Shown here piece by piece: positions 33,197-43,800 of a stretch of 64,000 bases of DNA. Origin of the DNA: Naasia sp. SYSU D00057. GTDB taxonomy: Bacteria > Actinomycetota > Actinomycetes > Actinomycetales > Microbacteriaceae. Under the pieces are notes generated by a model that did no database searches, was not told where the DNA came from, and worked only from the letters and a program-made list of their open reading frames with translations. Within the stretch, counting starts at the first letter, position 1. Each line of letters begins with the position of its first letter. Made by a program: the position numbers and the translations under genes. Where the stretch lies: positions 1,054,001 to 1,118,000 of the forward strand of contig NZ_JAFMSZ010000001.1 in the NCBI RefSeq assembly GCF_017916505.1, read 5' to 3'.

Positions 33197-34833
33197 TTGG
33201 CGGACGCGGACGCGATCATCGTGGGAGCAGGGCTGGCGGGACTGGTGGCCGCGGCGGAGCTGCTCGACGCGGGCAAGCGGGTGATCGTGCTCGACCAGGA
33301 GCCGGAGGGCGCCCTCGGCGGCCAGGCCTGGTGGTCGTTCGGCGGGCTCTTCCTCGTCGACTCCCCCGAGCAGCGCCGTCTCGGCATCCGGGACTCCCTC
33401 GAGCTCGCAACCCAGGACTGGTTCGCGTCCGCCGGGTTCGACCGGGAGGAGGACCTCTGGCCGCGCCGCTGGGCGGAGTCCTACCTCGACTTCGCGGCCG
33501 GCGAGAAGCGCACCTGGCTGCATTCGAAGGGCGTCCGGTGGTTCCCGGTCGTCGGCTGGGCCGAGCGGGGCGGCCGGACCGCGCTGGCCCACGGCAACTC
33601 CGTGCCGCGCTTCCATGTCACCTGGGGCACCGGTCCTGCTGTGGTGGCGCCCTTCGAGCTCAGGGTCCGCGCCGGGGTGGCCGACGAGCGGGCGCGCCTG
33701 TTGTGGCGGCACCGGATGGACGAGCTCGTCGTCGAGGACGGGGCGGTCGTCGGCGTGCGCGGCACCGTGCTCGCCCCCTCATCCGTCGAGCGCGGGCAGG
33801 CGAGCGATCGCGAACCGGTCGGCGACTTCGAGGTGCGCGCACCCGCCGTGGTCGTCGCGACCGGTGGCATCGGCGGCAACCACGACCTGGTGCGCCCGAG
33901 CGCCTGGGCGCCGCCCCGGCGTCGCTCCTCACGGGCGTCCCCGCCTCCGTCGACGGCCGCGGGCTCGAGATCGCCGAGCGCACCGGCGCCCGGCTCGTGG
34001 GCCGCGATCGCATGTGGCACTACACGGAGGGCATCGCGAACCACTCCCCCGTCTGGAACCTGCACGGCATCCGCATCCTGCCGGGCCCGTCCTCGCTGTG
34101 GCTCGACTCGACCGGCCGACGGCTGCCCGCTCCGCTGTTCCCCGGCTTCGACACCCTCGCCACCATGGAGCATCTCGCGCGCGGCGGGCACGACCACAGC
34201 TGGTTCGTGCTCACGCAGCGGATCATCGAGAAGGAGTTCGCGCTGTCGGGCAGCGAGCAGAACCCCGATCTCACCGGCAAGGACCTCCGGCTGCTCGCGA
34301 GCCGGGTGCGCGGCGGTGCGCCGGGGCCCGTCGACCGCTTCCTTCGAGAGGGCGACGACTTCGTCACCGCCTCCGACCTCGACACCCTCCTCGACCGGAT
34401 GGCGGCGCTCGGCGGCGGCGCCCTCGATCGCCGCCTCGCCGAGCGGGAGGTGGTGGCGCGCGACCGCGAGGTGGAGAACGCATTCACGAAGGACGCCCAG
34501 ATCGCGGCCATCCGGGACGCGCGCCGGTACCGCGGCGATCGCCTGATCCGGGTCGCCCCGCCGCACCGGCTGCAGGACCCGAAGGCGGGTCCGCTGATCG
34601 CGGTGAAGCTCCGGCTGCTCACCCGCAAGAGTCTCGGCGGCATCGAGACGGACCTGTCCGGACGCGCGCTGACGCCGCACGGCGAGGTGCTGCCCGGGCT
34701 CTGGGCGGCGGGCGAGGCGAGCGGCTTCGGCGGAGGCGGCATGCATGGCTACCGGTCGCTGGAGGGCACCTTCCTCGGCGGCTGCCTGTTCTCCGGGCGG
34801 GTGGCGGGGCGCGCGATCGCCCGGATGGTGTGA
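33197..34833 (+). pseudogene. FAD-binding dehydrogenase with a frameshift
   Basis: This encodes a flavoprotein of the succinate dehydrogenase/KsdD-like FAD-binding group. The first ~230 codons read from a TTG at 33197 (ribosome site GAGGGA at 33185-33190) and include the FAD motif IIVGAGLAGLVAAAELLDAG and GGQAWWSFGGL. After VVVATGGIGGNHDLVR (about 33890) the frame is lost. The remainder continues in another frame as ERLGAAPASLLTGVPA through to GGGGMHGYRSLEGTFLGG at the end. Restoring it needs one extra base, and the local spacing suggests about ten bases are missing. Either a real mutation or a sequencing error. Confidence 0.85.
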
Positions 34834-34849
34834 CCGGACGGAGCCGCGG

Positions 34850-35530
34850 TCAGCCGAGCAGCGACCAGGACCGGCGGCGCACCAGCACGTGCCCGCGCGC
34901 GGAGCTGAGCCTGGTCCAGGCGCCCGCCTCGTAGACGGGGATGCGCTCGCCGGGCTCGCCGAGGAAGCCGAGGGTGAGGGCGGCGAAGCCGGCGCCCGCG
35001 GGCACGGCGTCCATGCCGTCGACTGGTCTGCCCCAGATCTCGGTGCGGACCCGGCGCACGATCTGCTCGCCGGTGCCCTCCGGCAGGGCGTTCGCGACCT
35101 CCTCGATGCCCTGACGCCCGGCGGTCTCCAGCGCGCCTGCCGTGATCTCGCCCGTCTGCTGCCAGCCGCCGCGCGGCGGCGAGATTCCGGCCCAGGTCAC
35201 CGTGCTCACCTCGGTGGGCACGGTGATGGCGGGCGCGGGACCGATGGGACCCGCCGCCTCCTGGGCGCGGGTGAGCCGGTCGAGCAGCGACCGGACGGGC
35301 ACCACGACGTCGAACCGGGCGTCGTCCTCGAGCGCGAGGGTGCGCAGGCCGAGCACCGTCTGGGACTCGTCGAGGAGACCCGCCGGGTAGAGGATCGCGG
35401 TGTAGACGGCGAGGACCCGGTTGCCGGCGATCAGGCGCACCGATCCGTCCTCGACCCTCCCGGCGCGGCCGAGATAGGTCACGAGGTCGCCCAGGGAGAG
35501 CGCGTCGGCGAGAAGGATTGTGCGGGCCAC
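34850..35530 (-). CDS. Conserved hypothetical protein
   Basis: A 226-residue soluble protein I do not recognise. The start is supported by an excellent ribosome site, TTAGGAGG, five bases before the GTG at 35530. It begins VARTILLADALSLGDLVTYL and has a central Pro/Gly-rich stretch (PRGGWQQTGEI). No signal peptide, membrane segment, cofactor motif or repeats are evident. It is divergent from tesB, sharing a 61-base promoter region, and convergent with the flavoprotein gene. Confidence 0.75.
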   Translation of the reverse strand: MARTILLADALSLGDLVTYLGRAGRVEDGSVRLIAGNRVLAVYTAILYPAGLLDESQTVLGLRTLALEDDARFDVVVPVRSLLDRLTRAQEAAGPIGPAPAITVPTEVSTVTWAGISPPRGGWQQTGEITAGALETAGRQGIEEVANALPEGTGEQIVRRVRTEIWGRPVDGMDAVPAGAGFAALTLGFLGEPGERIPVYEAGAWTRLSSARGHVLVRRRSWSLLG

Positions 35531-35591
35531 CGCCTCCTAAACTAACGGAACGGACGACTCGCCCTCCCGCGCGAGCGCCACAGGGAGAGAT

Positions 35592-36470
35592 GTGACCGAT
35601 CCGCTGGAGGCCCTGCTCGCCGCCCTCGACCTGACCGACACCGGGGCCCGCACGAGCGAGGACATCTTCACCGGTCCGTCCCAGTGGAGCCCGAACGGCC
35701 GGGTCTTCGGCGGCCAGGTGCTCGCGCAGTCCCTGCTCGCCGCGGTGCGCACCCTCGCCGAGGACCGCATCGTGCACTCGATGCACGCGTACTTCCTGCG
35801 GCCGGGCGATGTGCAGCACCCCATCACGTTCTCGGTGGACCGCATCCACGACGGCCGCTCCTTCTCGACGCGGCGCACGCAGGCCTATCAGCAGGGGCTG
35901 CCGATCCTCTCGATGATCGCCTCGTTCCAGGTCGAGGACGTCGGGCTCGAGCACGCGACGCCGATGCCGGAGGGGCTGCCGGAGCCGGAGAGCCTGCCGA
36001 GCGCGGCGGAGGTGCTCGGTGCGATCGAGCACCCGATCGCGCGCCACTGGGCGCTGTCGCGCCCGTTCGACATGCGGCACGTCCCCTCGCCCGTCTACGT
36101 GCGAGTGGAGGGCGAGCGCGTCGCGCACCAGGCCGTGTGGTTCCGCACGATCGGGCCGATGCCGGACGAGCCGAATCTGCACCGGGCGGCGCTCGCCTAT
36201 GCGAGCGACTACACGATCCTCGAGCCCATCCAGCGGCGGCACGGCGTCCCGTGGACGACGCCCGGACTCAAGATGGCGAGCCTCGACCACGCCATGTGGT
36301 GGCACCGCTTCGCGCGCGTCGACGAGTGGCTGCTCTACGTGCAGGAGTCCCCGAGCGCCCAGGGTGGCCGGGGCCTCTCCCAGGGCCGCATCTACGACCG
36401 CAGCGGCCTGCTCGTGGCGAGCGTCGCGCAGGAGGGCATGATCCGCGTCCCCGACGCCGACTCCCGGTGA
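35592..36470 (+). CDS. tesB: Acyl-CoA thioesterase II (TesB)
   Basis: A 292-residue double hot-dog thioesterase that hydrolyses acyl-CoA to free acid and CoA. Landmarks are GRVFGGQVLAQSL, SMHAYFLRPGD and GRSFSTRRTQAYQ in the first half, and LASLDHAMWWHR (here MASLDHAMWWHR) and GRGLSQGRIYDRSG in the second. The catalytic Asp/Thr/Gln set is consistent with the SLDHAMW and later GLSQG segments. The GTG start follows AGGGAGAG. It ends before repeat copy D. Confidence 0.95.
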   Translation: MTDPLEALLAALDLTDTGARTSEDIFTGPSQWSPNGRVFGGQVLAQSLLAAVRTLAEDRIVHSMHAYFLRPGDVQHPITFSVDRIHDGRSFSTRRTQAYQQGLPILSMIASFQVEDVGLEHATPMPEGLPEPESLPSAAEVLGAIEHPIARHWALSRPFDMRHVPSPVYVRVEGERVAHQAVWFRTIGPMPDEPNLHRAALAYASDYTILEPIQRRHGVPWTTPGLKMASLDHAMWWHRFARVDEWLLYVQESPSAQGGRGLSQGRIYDRSGLLVASVAQEGMIRVPDADSR

Positions 36471-36488
36471 CCGAGGAGCCCGCGCAAC

Positions 36489-36625
36489 CCGGTGATTGAG
36501 GAGCCCGCGAAGCGGGCGTCCCGAAATCACTCGACGGACCCCGAACGCAGGCCGCGCCGGGATGAGTCCGGGGACGAGGTCGCCTGATTTCGAGACGGGC
36601 GCTCCGCGCCCTCCTCAATCACCGG
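36489..36625. repeat. Dispersed MITE/REP-like element, copy D
   Basis: A 137-bp copy with the same perfect 15-bp terminal inverted repeats, CCGAAATCAC and TGATTTCGAGAC inner arms and a divergent core. A partial left end (GAGGAGCCCGCGCAACC) precedes it at 36471-36488, directly after the tesB stop. Confidence 0.85.
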
Positions 36626-36661
36626 GATGAGACCGGGACCACCCGGGTGAATGATGTCGGC

Positions 36662-37132
36662 ATGACGACGACCACCGTGCGGCGCCGCATCGCCGCTCCC
36701 CCGCACCGCGTCTACGCCGCGCTCCTCGATCCCGACACTATCGCGCGCTGGCGCGTGCCCGCCGAGATGTCCTGTGTCGTGCACGAGTTCGAGCCCCGGG
36801 AGGGCGGCAGGGTTCACGTCTCGCTCACCTACGACAGCGCGGATGCCGTCGGCAAGACGACGGAGCACACCGACACCTACCGGGGACGGCTCGTCCGCCT
36901 GGTGCCGGATCGTGAGCTGGTCGAGGTGGACGAGTTCGACACCGACGATCCCGCCCTCCGCGGCGAGATGACGATGACGTTCACGCTCGCCGAGGCGGGC
37001 GACGCCACCGAGCTGTCTGTGGTGCACAGGGGCGTTCCCGCCGGGGTGAGCGCGGCCGACAACGAGCAGGGCTGGAACGAGTCCCTCGACCGCCTCGCCG
37101 CCCTGGTCGAGGAGCAGCAGGCTCAGCCGTGA
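36662..37132 (+). CDS. SRPBCC-domain protein
   Basis: A 156-residue single-domain START-like protein of the AHSA1 group. It opens TVRRRIAAPPHRVYAALLDP, contains IARWRVPAEM and REGGRVHVSLTY, and ends in the long C-terminal helix with NEQGWNESLDRLAALVE. ATG 36662 is preferred over the in-frame GTG 36647, although neither has a strong ribosome site. Unlike the gene at 1465 it has no ArsR partner. Function is unknown. Confidence 0.85.
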   Translation: MTTTTVRRRIAAPPHRVYAALLDPDTIARWRVPAEMSCVVHEFEPREGGRVHVSLTYDSADAVGKTTEHTDTYRGRLVRLVPDRELVEVDEFDTDDPALRGEMTMTFTLAEAGDATELSVVHRGVPAGVSAADNEQGWNESLDRLAALVEEQQAQP

Positions 37133-37189
37133 CTCGACCTATCCCCACTCCCTCCCAGCAAGAGCAGACCGTCGCCGGCGGAACGCGGC

Positions 37190-37669
37190 TCAGCGGCGGG
37201 TGAACGCCACTGGTGCCTCGACGTAGGGCTCCCAGGCCTTCCGCTCGGCGTCCCCGATCCGTTTCGGGCGGCCCGTCGCCGCGTCCACCATCACGACCGT
37301 CGTCGACGCCCGTCCGTACAGCAGGCGCGGTGCCACGTGCTCGGGCGAGTAGATCTCGTAGCAGACCTGCAGGCTCGCGCCGCCGAGCCGCCCGAGCCAC
37401 AGCTCGATGTCGAGCGGGGCGCGCAGATACGGAATCGGGAGCAGGTACTCCATCTCCTGGTGGGCGATGAGCGTCAAGGTCTCCGCGCCGGGCCGGGCGT
37501 CGAGCACCGCGGTGCTCGGGCCCGCCTCCCCCCTCTCGTCGGCCGGGTCGAGCGTCCAGAACGCCTGGATGCGCGCCTCCTCGAGGATGCGCAGCATCTC
37601 CGCGTTGTTGACGTGCGCGTAGGCGTCGAGGTCCGACCAGCGCAGCCGGATCGGAACGTGCAGCCTCAC
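37190..37669 (-). CDS. Hot-dog-fold acyl-CoA thioesterase (4HBT type)
   Basis: A 159-residue single hot-dog protein. WSDLDAYAHVNNAEMLRILEEAR is the 4-hydroxybenzoyl-CoA thioesterase signature, with the catalytic Asp in DLDAYAHVNN. It should hydrolyse a short or aromatic acyl-CoA. The start is GTG at 37669, ten bases after the ettA stop codon, so it is the distal gene of the ssb-ettA transcript. This same neighbour is common in related genomes. Confidence 0.88.
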   Translation of the reverse strand: MRLHVPIRLRWSDLDAYAHVNNAEMLRILEEARIQAFWTLDPADERGEAGPSTAVLDARPGAETLTLIAHQEMEYLLPIPYLRAPLDIELWLGRLGGASLQVCYEIYSPEHVAPRLLYGRASTTVVMVDAATGRPKRIGDAERKAWEPYVEAPVAFTRR

Positions 37670-37679
37670 TCGGAGCCGC

Positions 37680-39362
<1,683 letters not shown>

Positions 39363-39422
39363 GGGTTCCATCCTATTTGCGACGGCGGCCCTCCCCGGCC
39401 CTGTCCGCCGCCGGCGAAGCCG

Positions 39423-39887
39423 CTAGAAGGGGGTGTCCTCCGGGGCGGGTGCGCCCCAGTCCCCCGCCGCGGCCCCGGACTGGACGGGGGCCTGCTCCTC
39501 CGCGGATCGCCGGCCGCCCTCCCCGCCGCTGCGCTTCGTGTAGGCGGTGCTGCCCCACAGCAGGTCGTGGCCGAGCGAGTCGGCGATCACCTCGATGGAC
39601 GTTCCCGACTGCCCCTTCTCGTTCTCCCAGTCGCGCACCTCCCCGCGCCCTGTCACCGTCACCCGCTCCCCCTTGCGGATCGAGTCCTTGCCGTTGACGG
39701 CCAACTGCTTGAACGCCTTGACCTGCACCCAGCTGGTCGCACCGGTGACGAAGGCGTTCTGCTTCTGGTCCCACCGCCGCTCGTTCACAGCGAGGCGGAA
39801 CGACAGGATGTCGGAGCCTTCCTGGGTGTGGATGTAGCGCGGGTCGTTGCCGACCGTGCCGACGGCGGTGACGGTGAGAGCGTGCAC
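39423..39887 (-). CDS. ssb: Single-stranded DNA-binding protein (SSB paralogue)
   Basis: A 154-residue OB-fold SSB. It starts HALTVTAVGTVGNDPRYI, contains FRLAVNERRWD and RKGERVTVTGRGEVRDWE, and ends in the short tail PEDTPF, which resembles the SSB protein-interaction tip. The linker is short. Its position upstream of ettA, away from the rpsF-rpsR cluster, suggests the second actinobacterial SSB (SsbB-like) rather than the main replication SSB. The GTG start at 39887 has AGGAGG seven bases upstream. The frame is open further upstream without homology. Confidence 0.9.
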   Translation of the reverse strand: MHALTVTAVGTVGNDPRYIHTQEGSDILSFRLAVNERRWDQKQNAFVTGATSWVQVKAFKQLAVNGKDSIRKGERVTVTGRGEVRDWENEKGQSGTSIEVIADSLGHDLLWGSTAYTKRSGGEGGRRSAEEQAPVQSGAAAGDWGAPAPEDTPF

Positions 39888-39983
39888 GGGATCCTCCTGT
39901 TCGGGTGCGGAAGGAGCCGGCCACGTGCCGGATGACCGGCTCCCGAGCATGAAGCATCGCGACTCCCCCGCTCCCCGGACGCA

Positions 39984-40022
39984 CGAAGGCCCGGTCCCGT
40001 GCGGAATGGGACCGGGCCTTCG
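39984..40022 (-). terminator. Terminator of msrA
   Basis: A perfect 15-bp stem, CGAAGGCCCGGTCCC and GGGACCGGGCCTTCG, with a 9-base loop, beginning 11 bases after the msrA stop codon. No T-tract follows. It separates msrA from the ssb-ettA operon downstream on the same strand. Confidence 0.85.
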
Positions 40023-40033
40023 GCTGGGGAGGG

Positions 40034-40561
40034 TCAGGCGGCCTTGATGTACTCCGCGTAGCCCTTGCGCACCTTGTTCACCTTCGGAACCGCGACCGCG
40101 AGGCAGTAGCCCTGGTTCGGGTTCTTGGCGAAGAAGTCCTGGTGGTACTCCTCAGCGCGGTAGAAGTCGCCGAGCGGCTCGATCGAGGTGACGATCGTGC
40201 CGTCCCACCACTCGCCGGCCCGCTGCGCGGCCTGCTCGAACAGCTCCTTCTGCGCGTCGTCGGCGTAGAACATCGCCGAGCGGTACTGCGTCCCCACGTC
40301 GTTGCCCTGCCGGTTGAGCTGGCGCGGGTCGTGCAGCGTGAAGAACACGTCGAGGATCACCTCACGCGGGATGACGTCGGGGTCGAAGGTGACCGCCACC
40401 GCCTCGGCGTGGTTCGTGGTCCCCGTGCACACCAGCTCGTAGCTGGGGTTCGGGATCGCGCCGCCGGTGTAGCCCGACACCACGTCCTGCACGCCCTTGA
40501 GGTCGCGGTACACGGCGTCCAGACACCAGAAGCAGCCGCCGGCCAGTACGAACGTCTCCAT
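40034..40561 (-). CDS. msrA: Peptide-methionine (S)-S-oxide reductase MsrA
   Basis: A 175-residue MsrA that repairs the S-epimer of oxidised methionine in proteins. The N-terminal GGCFWCLDA holds the catalytic cysteine, followed by SGYTGG, HAEAVAVTFDP, DVFFTLHDPRQLNRQGND and VGTQYRSA, all diagnostic. A later cysteine in NQGYCLAV is a candidate resolving residue. No MsrB fusion is present. The ATG at 40561 gives the canonical short N-terminus. Confidence 0.97.
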   Translation of the reverse strand: METFVLAGGCFWCLDAVYRDLKGVQDVVSGYTGGAIPNPSYELVCTGTTNHAEAVAVTFDPDVIPREVILDVFFTLHDPRQLNRQGNDVGTQYRSAMFYADDAQKELFEQAAQRAGEWWDGTIVTSIEPLGDFYRAEEYHQDFFAKNPNQGYCLAVAVPKVNKVRKGYAEYIKAA

Positions 40562-40642
40562 CAGATCTCCTCACTCCGGCCCCTCGAGGGCCGCACTCCT
40601 GTCAACACGGTGGGGGCGGGTCGTGTTCCCTAGGCTGAGCCG

Positions 40643-41659
40643 GTGACCGCTCAGCCCTACACCGCCGCGTCCGACCGATACTCCATCCTCGACTACCGCC
40701 GGACGGGGCGCAGCGGACTGCTGCTGCCGCCCGTCTCCCTCGGACTGTGGCACAACTTCGGGGACGAGCGTGCTCTCGAGACTCAGCGTGACATCCTGCG
40801 GGCGGCGTTCGACCGCGGGATCACCCACTTCGACCTGGCGAACAACTACGGCCCGCCCGCCGGTGCGGCCGAGCGGAACTTCGGGCGGATCCTCGCCGAG
40901 GACCTCCGCCCGTACCGGGACGAGCTCGTGATCTCGACCAAGGCCGGCTACTTCATGTCCGAGGGCCCCTACGGCGAGTGGGGGTCGCGGAAGCACCTGC
41001 TGTCCTCGCTCGACGCGAGCCTCGGCCGCATGGGACTCGACTACGTCGACATCTTCTACTCGCACCGGCCCGACCCGGAGACGCCCATCGAGGAGACCGC
41101 GGGCGCCCTCGCGACGGCCGTGACGAGCGGCAAGGCGCTCTACGCCGGCGTCTCCAACTACAGCCCCGAGCAGACCGCTCGCGCTGCCGAGGTGCTCGCC
41201 TCGCTGGGCGTCCCGCTGCTCATCCACCAGCCCCGCTACTCGATGTTCGACCGGCAGATCGAGGAGGGGCTCTTCCCCGTCCTCGAGGAGCACGGCATCG
41301 GCGCGATCGTGTTCTCCCCGCTCGCTCAGGGGCTGCTCACCGACCGCTATCTCGCGGGCGACATCCCCGCCGACTCCCGTGCCGCGACGAGCCGGTTCCT
41401 CTCTCCCGACCGCATCGACGAGACGTACTTGCAGCGGGCGCGCGCGCTCAACGAGATCGCGCAGCGGCGCGGGCAGACGCTCGCACAGCTCGCCCTGCTC
41501 TGGGTGCTTCGGCAGCCCACCATCACCTCGGCGCTCATCGGAGCGTCGAGCGTTGCGCAGCTCGAGCAGAACCTGGCGGCCCTCGCCGCGGCGCCGCTGA
41601 CGGAGGACGAGGTCGCCGAGATCGAGCCGCTCGCCGTGCACGGCACCGCCCTGCGCTGA
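40643..41659 (+). CDS. Aldo/keto reductase (YghZ / glyceraldehyde-3-phosphate reductase type)
   Basis: A 338-residue NADPH-dependent aldo/keto reductase of the AKR14-like group that reduces methylglyoxal or L-glyceraldehyde 3-phosphate. The catalytic tetrad is seen as Asp and Tyr in HFDLANNYGPPAGAAE, Lys in ISTKAGY and His in FYSHRPDP. Cofactor loop residues appear in IGASSVAQLEQNL. GTG 40643 lies six bases after TAGGCT (40631-40636), so the transcript may be leaderless. The EamA gene starts directly at the next base after the stop. Confidence 0.93.
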   Translation: MTAQPYTAASDRYSILDYRRTGRSGLLLPPVSLGLWHNFGDERALETQRDILRAAFDRGITHFDLANNYGPPAGAAERNFGRILAEDLRPYRDELVISTKAGYFMSEGPYGEWGSRKHLLSSLDASLGRMGLDYVDIFYSHRPDPETPIEETAGALATAVTSGKALYAGVSNYSPEQTARAAEVLASLGVPLLIHQPRYSMFDRQIEEGLFPVLEEHGIGAIVFSPLAQGLLTDRYLAGDIPADSRAATSRFLSPDRIDETYLQRARALNEIAQRRGQTLAQLALLWVLRQPTITSALIGASSVAQLEQNLAALAAAPLTEDEVAEIEPLAVHGTALR

Positions 41660-42610
41660 GTGGGCTACGTCCACGGCCTGCTCTCGGCCCTTCTCTTCGG
41701 CGCGAACGGCAGCGTCGCGAAGCTCGTCATTCAGGCCGGCATCGACCCGGCACAGCTGACCTTCTTCCGCTGCCTCGGCGCCGCGCTGCTCGCGGGCGGG
41801 TTCGTGCTCGCGCAGAATCGCGGCGGCTTGCGGGTCTCGCGGCGCACGCTGCTCGGCTGCGCGCTGCTCGGCGTCGCGGGGATCGCCGCCACCCAGTGGC
41901 TGTTCGCCGTCGCGATCGAGCTGCTGCCGGTCGGGATCACGCTGCTCATCCAGTACTTCGCGGTGCCGATCGTGGCGGTCGTGGCGTGGCTCGCCCTCCA
42001 GGAGCACGTGCGGGCCCGACTGTGGGTGGCGATCGGGCTCGTCGTGGCCGGGATGGCGGTCGTCGCCCAGGTGGGCGCGGCCCCGCTCGACGCCCTCGGG
42101 GTGCTCGCCGCCGCAGGTGCGGCCGTCGCGCTCGCGGCGTACTTCCTGCTCGGCGAGCGAGGCGTCGCCGCCGCGCCGCCGCTCGTGGTCGCCTTCTGGT
42201 CGATGCTCTTCGCGGCGCTCTTCTGGGCGGTGCCGAGCGGCTGGTGGCGGGTCTCCCCCTCCGCTCTCGCGGCTCCCCTGCCGCTCGAGCCGGGCGTCCC
42301 GATCCCGCTGTGGGCCGGGCTGCTCTGGGTGATCGCGCTCGGCTCGTTCGCATCGTACGCGCTCAGCTACCTGGCGATCCGCCGCCTCGGAGCCACGCGC
42401 GCCGGGATCCTCGCCGCCGCCGAGGTGGTGTTCGCGTTCGCCGTCGCCTGGCTCTGGCTCGGCGAGGCGCTCACGGCGCCGCAGACGATCGGCGCCGCGA
42501 TCGTGCTCGCCGGCATCCTCGTCGCACAGTCGGCCCGTCCACGTACCGCCACCGCCATCGACGCGGACCTCGCCCTCGTGCCCGAGGGTGGTGTCGGAGG
42601 CCGCTCGTAG
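41660..42610 (+). CDS. EamA-family (drug/metabolite superfamily) transporter
   Basis: A 316-residue membrane protein with ten predicted helices in two EamA repeats. The first begins GLLSALLFGANGSVAKL and the second around ALGVLAAAGAAVALAAYFLLGE. The end of the second repeat, GATRAGILAAAEVVFAFAVAWLWLGE, is the family signature. It probably exports a metabolite. The GTG start immediately follows the TGA of the aldo/keto reductase, so the two are translationally coupled. Confidence 0.92.
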   Translation: MGYVHGLLSALLFGANGSVAKLVIQAGIDPAQLTFFRCLGAALLAGGFVLAQNRGGLRVSRRTLLGCALLGVAGIAATQWLFAVAIELLPVGITLLIQYFAVPIVAVVAWLALQEHVRARLWVAIGLVVAGMAVVAQVGAAPLDALGVLAAAGAAVALAAYFLLGERGVAAAPPLVVAFWSMLFAALFWAVPSGWWRVSPSALAAPLPLEPGVPIPLWAGLLWVIALGSFASYALSYLAIRRLGATRAGILAAAEVVFAFAVAWLWLGEALTAPQTIGAAIVLAGILVAQSARPRTATAIDADLALVPEGGVGGRS

Positions 42611-42668
42611 TCTCTCCTCACCAGTTCAGGACAGGCAGGGCCGGCTGCCGGACCAGGAGGAGCGCATC

Positions 42669-42899
42669 ATGAGCACCACCCTTCCCGTCGCGGCCCGCCG
42701 CCCCGGCGTCGCCTTCGTCCAGCTCAACAACGGCCTCTGGCGCATCACCCGCCCGGCCGGCGCGGTGCTCGGCTACGTCGAGAACCTCGACGGCGGCCGC
42801 TTCCTCGCGAAGCGCCTCGCCTCGAGCGGCCGCGCCTTCCTGCCCGTCGGCGAGTTCTGGTCGTTCGACGACGCGGTGGACTGCCTCCGCTTCGGCTGA
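42669..42899 (+). CDS. Small hypothetical protein
   Basis: A 76-residue protein with a strong AGGAGG ribosome site before ATG 42669. It looks like a single compact beta-rich domain: FVQLNNGLWRITRPAGAVLGYVE, then a basic helix and FWSFDDAVDCLRFG. No membrane segment or known motif. I recall similar short proteins in related genomes, but I assign no function. It is separate from the preceding EamA gene by 58 bases. Confidence 0.75.
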   Translation: MSTTLPVAARRPGVAFVQLNNGLWRITRPAGAVLGYVENLDGGRFLAKRLASSGRAFLPVGEFWSFDDAVDCLRFG

Positions 42900-42924
42900 C
42901 CGGGCCCGGCCTATAGTCCGGAGC

Positions 42925-43731
42925 ATGCAGTGGTGGAACGACCTTCTCGCCTGGCTGAGCACGGACGACGGGCGCCTGGTGCTGCTCGGCGGGGTGCTGC
43001 CCTTCGTGGCGATCGTCGTCGCAGGCATCGTGGCCGCCCTCATCGCGCGCGGCGCGATCCGGCGACTGCTGGCCCGCCAGGACCGGGAGGCGAAGTCCGC
43101 CGTGCTCGGCCTGCTCGTCGACGCGGCGCGCCAGGCGTCGGGGTGGAGCTCGTCCTCCACCGGCGAGCGCGTCATGCTCGAGCGGGCGATCGCCGAAGCC
43201 GACCTCCGGCTCCGTCTGCTGCCTGTGCACGGTGCCCGCAGCGCCGCCGACTGGGCGGCACACGAGATCGAGGGCTTCCGCCGCGCCTCCGCTGCGTTCT
43301 CGCTCGGCTTCGACGAGCCGCTGGCCGCGTTCCGCGACCGCCTCGTCGAGTGGCACCGCCGCCCCCGTCGCGCGCGCAAGGGCTTCGACCAGGACCTCGC
43401 GCGCTGGCGCGCCGAGGAGGCGGAGGAGCGGCGCATCCGCGACGCCGAGGAGCCGCCGGCGGCCGACCCGGCGACCCCGCCGCTCGCCGCCGTCCCGGCG
43501 CAAGCGGCTTCCGCTCCGACTTCGTCTTCCGCCGCTCCCACCCGAGCCGCCCCGTCCCCCGTCGCGCAGGCAGCGCCGGTGCGGCACCGAGAGGCGGACG
43601 GCGGCGAGAAGCCGACGCTGGAGCCGCTGCGCGCGCGCACTCCGGACAGCCGGCCCGGCGAGGTGGAGCCACCGACCGACGACGAGTTCGCCGCACCGGT
43701 CGGAGCAGCACGCCCCTCCTCCGACGACTGA
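42925..43731 (+). CDS. Membrane-anchored hypothetical protein with a disordered tail
   Basis: A 268-residue protein. A single transmembrane helix at about residues 20-43 (VLLGGVLPFVAIVVAGIVAALIA) is followed by a helical cytosolic domain to about residue 170, with LERAIAEADLRLRLLPVHG and DWAAHEIEGFRRASA. The remaining ~100 residues are Ala/Pro/Glu-rich and likely disordered. The ATG has TATAGT seven bases upstream, so the leader is very short. Function is unknown. Confidence 0.8.
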   Translation: MQWWNDLLAWLSTDDGRLVLLGGVLPFVAIVVAGIVAALIARGAIRRLLARQDREAKSAVLGLLVDAARQASGWSSSSTGERVMLERAIAEADLRLRLLPVHGARSAADWAAHEIEGFRRASAAFSLGFDEPLAAFRDRLVEWHRRPRRARKGFDQDLARWRAEEAEERRIRDAEEPPAADPATPPLAAVPAQAASAPTSSSAAPTRAAPSPVAQAAPVRHREADGGEKPTLEPLRARTPDSRPGEVEPPTDDEFAAPVGAARPSSDD

Positions 43732-43800
43732 GCCCGGCCGCCGTTCTCCCTCAGCGGACTCGCATAGCCCGGCTATATGGCCGCGCTAACATTAACCAAC

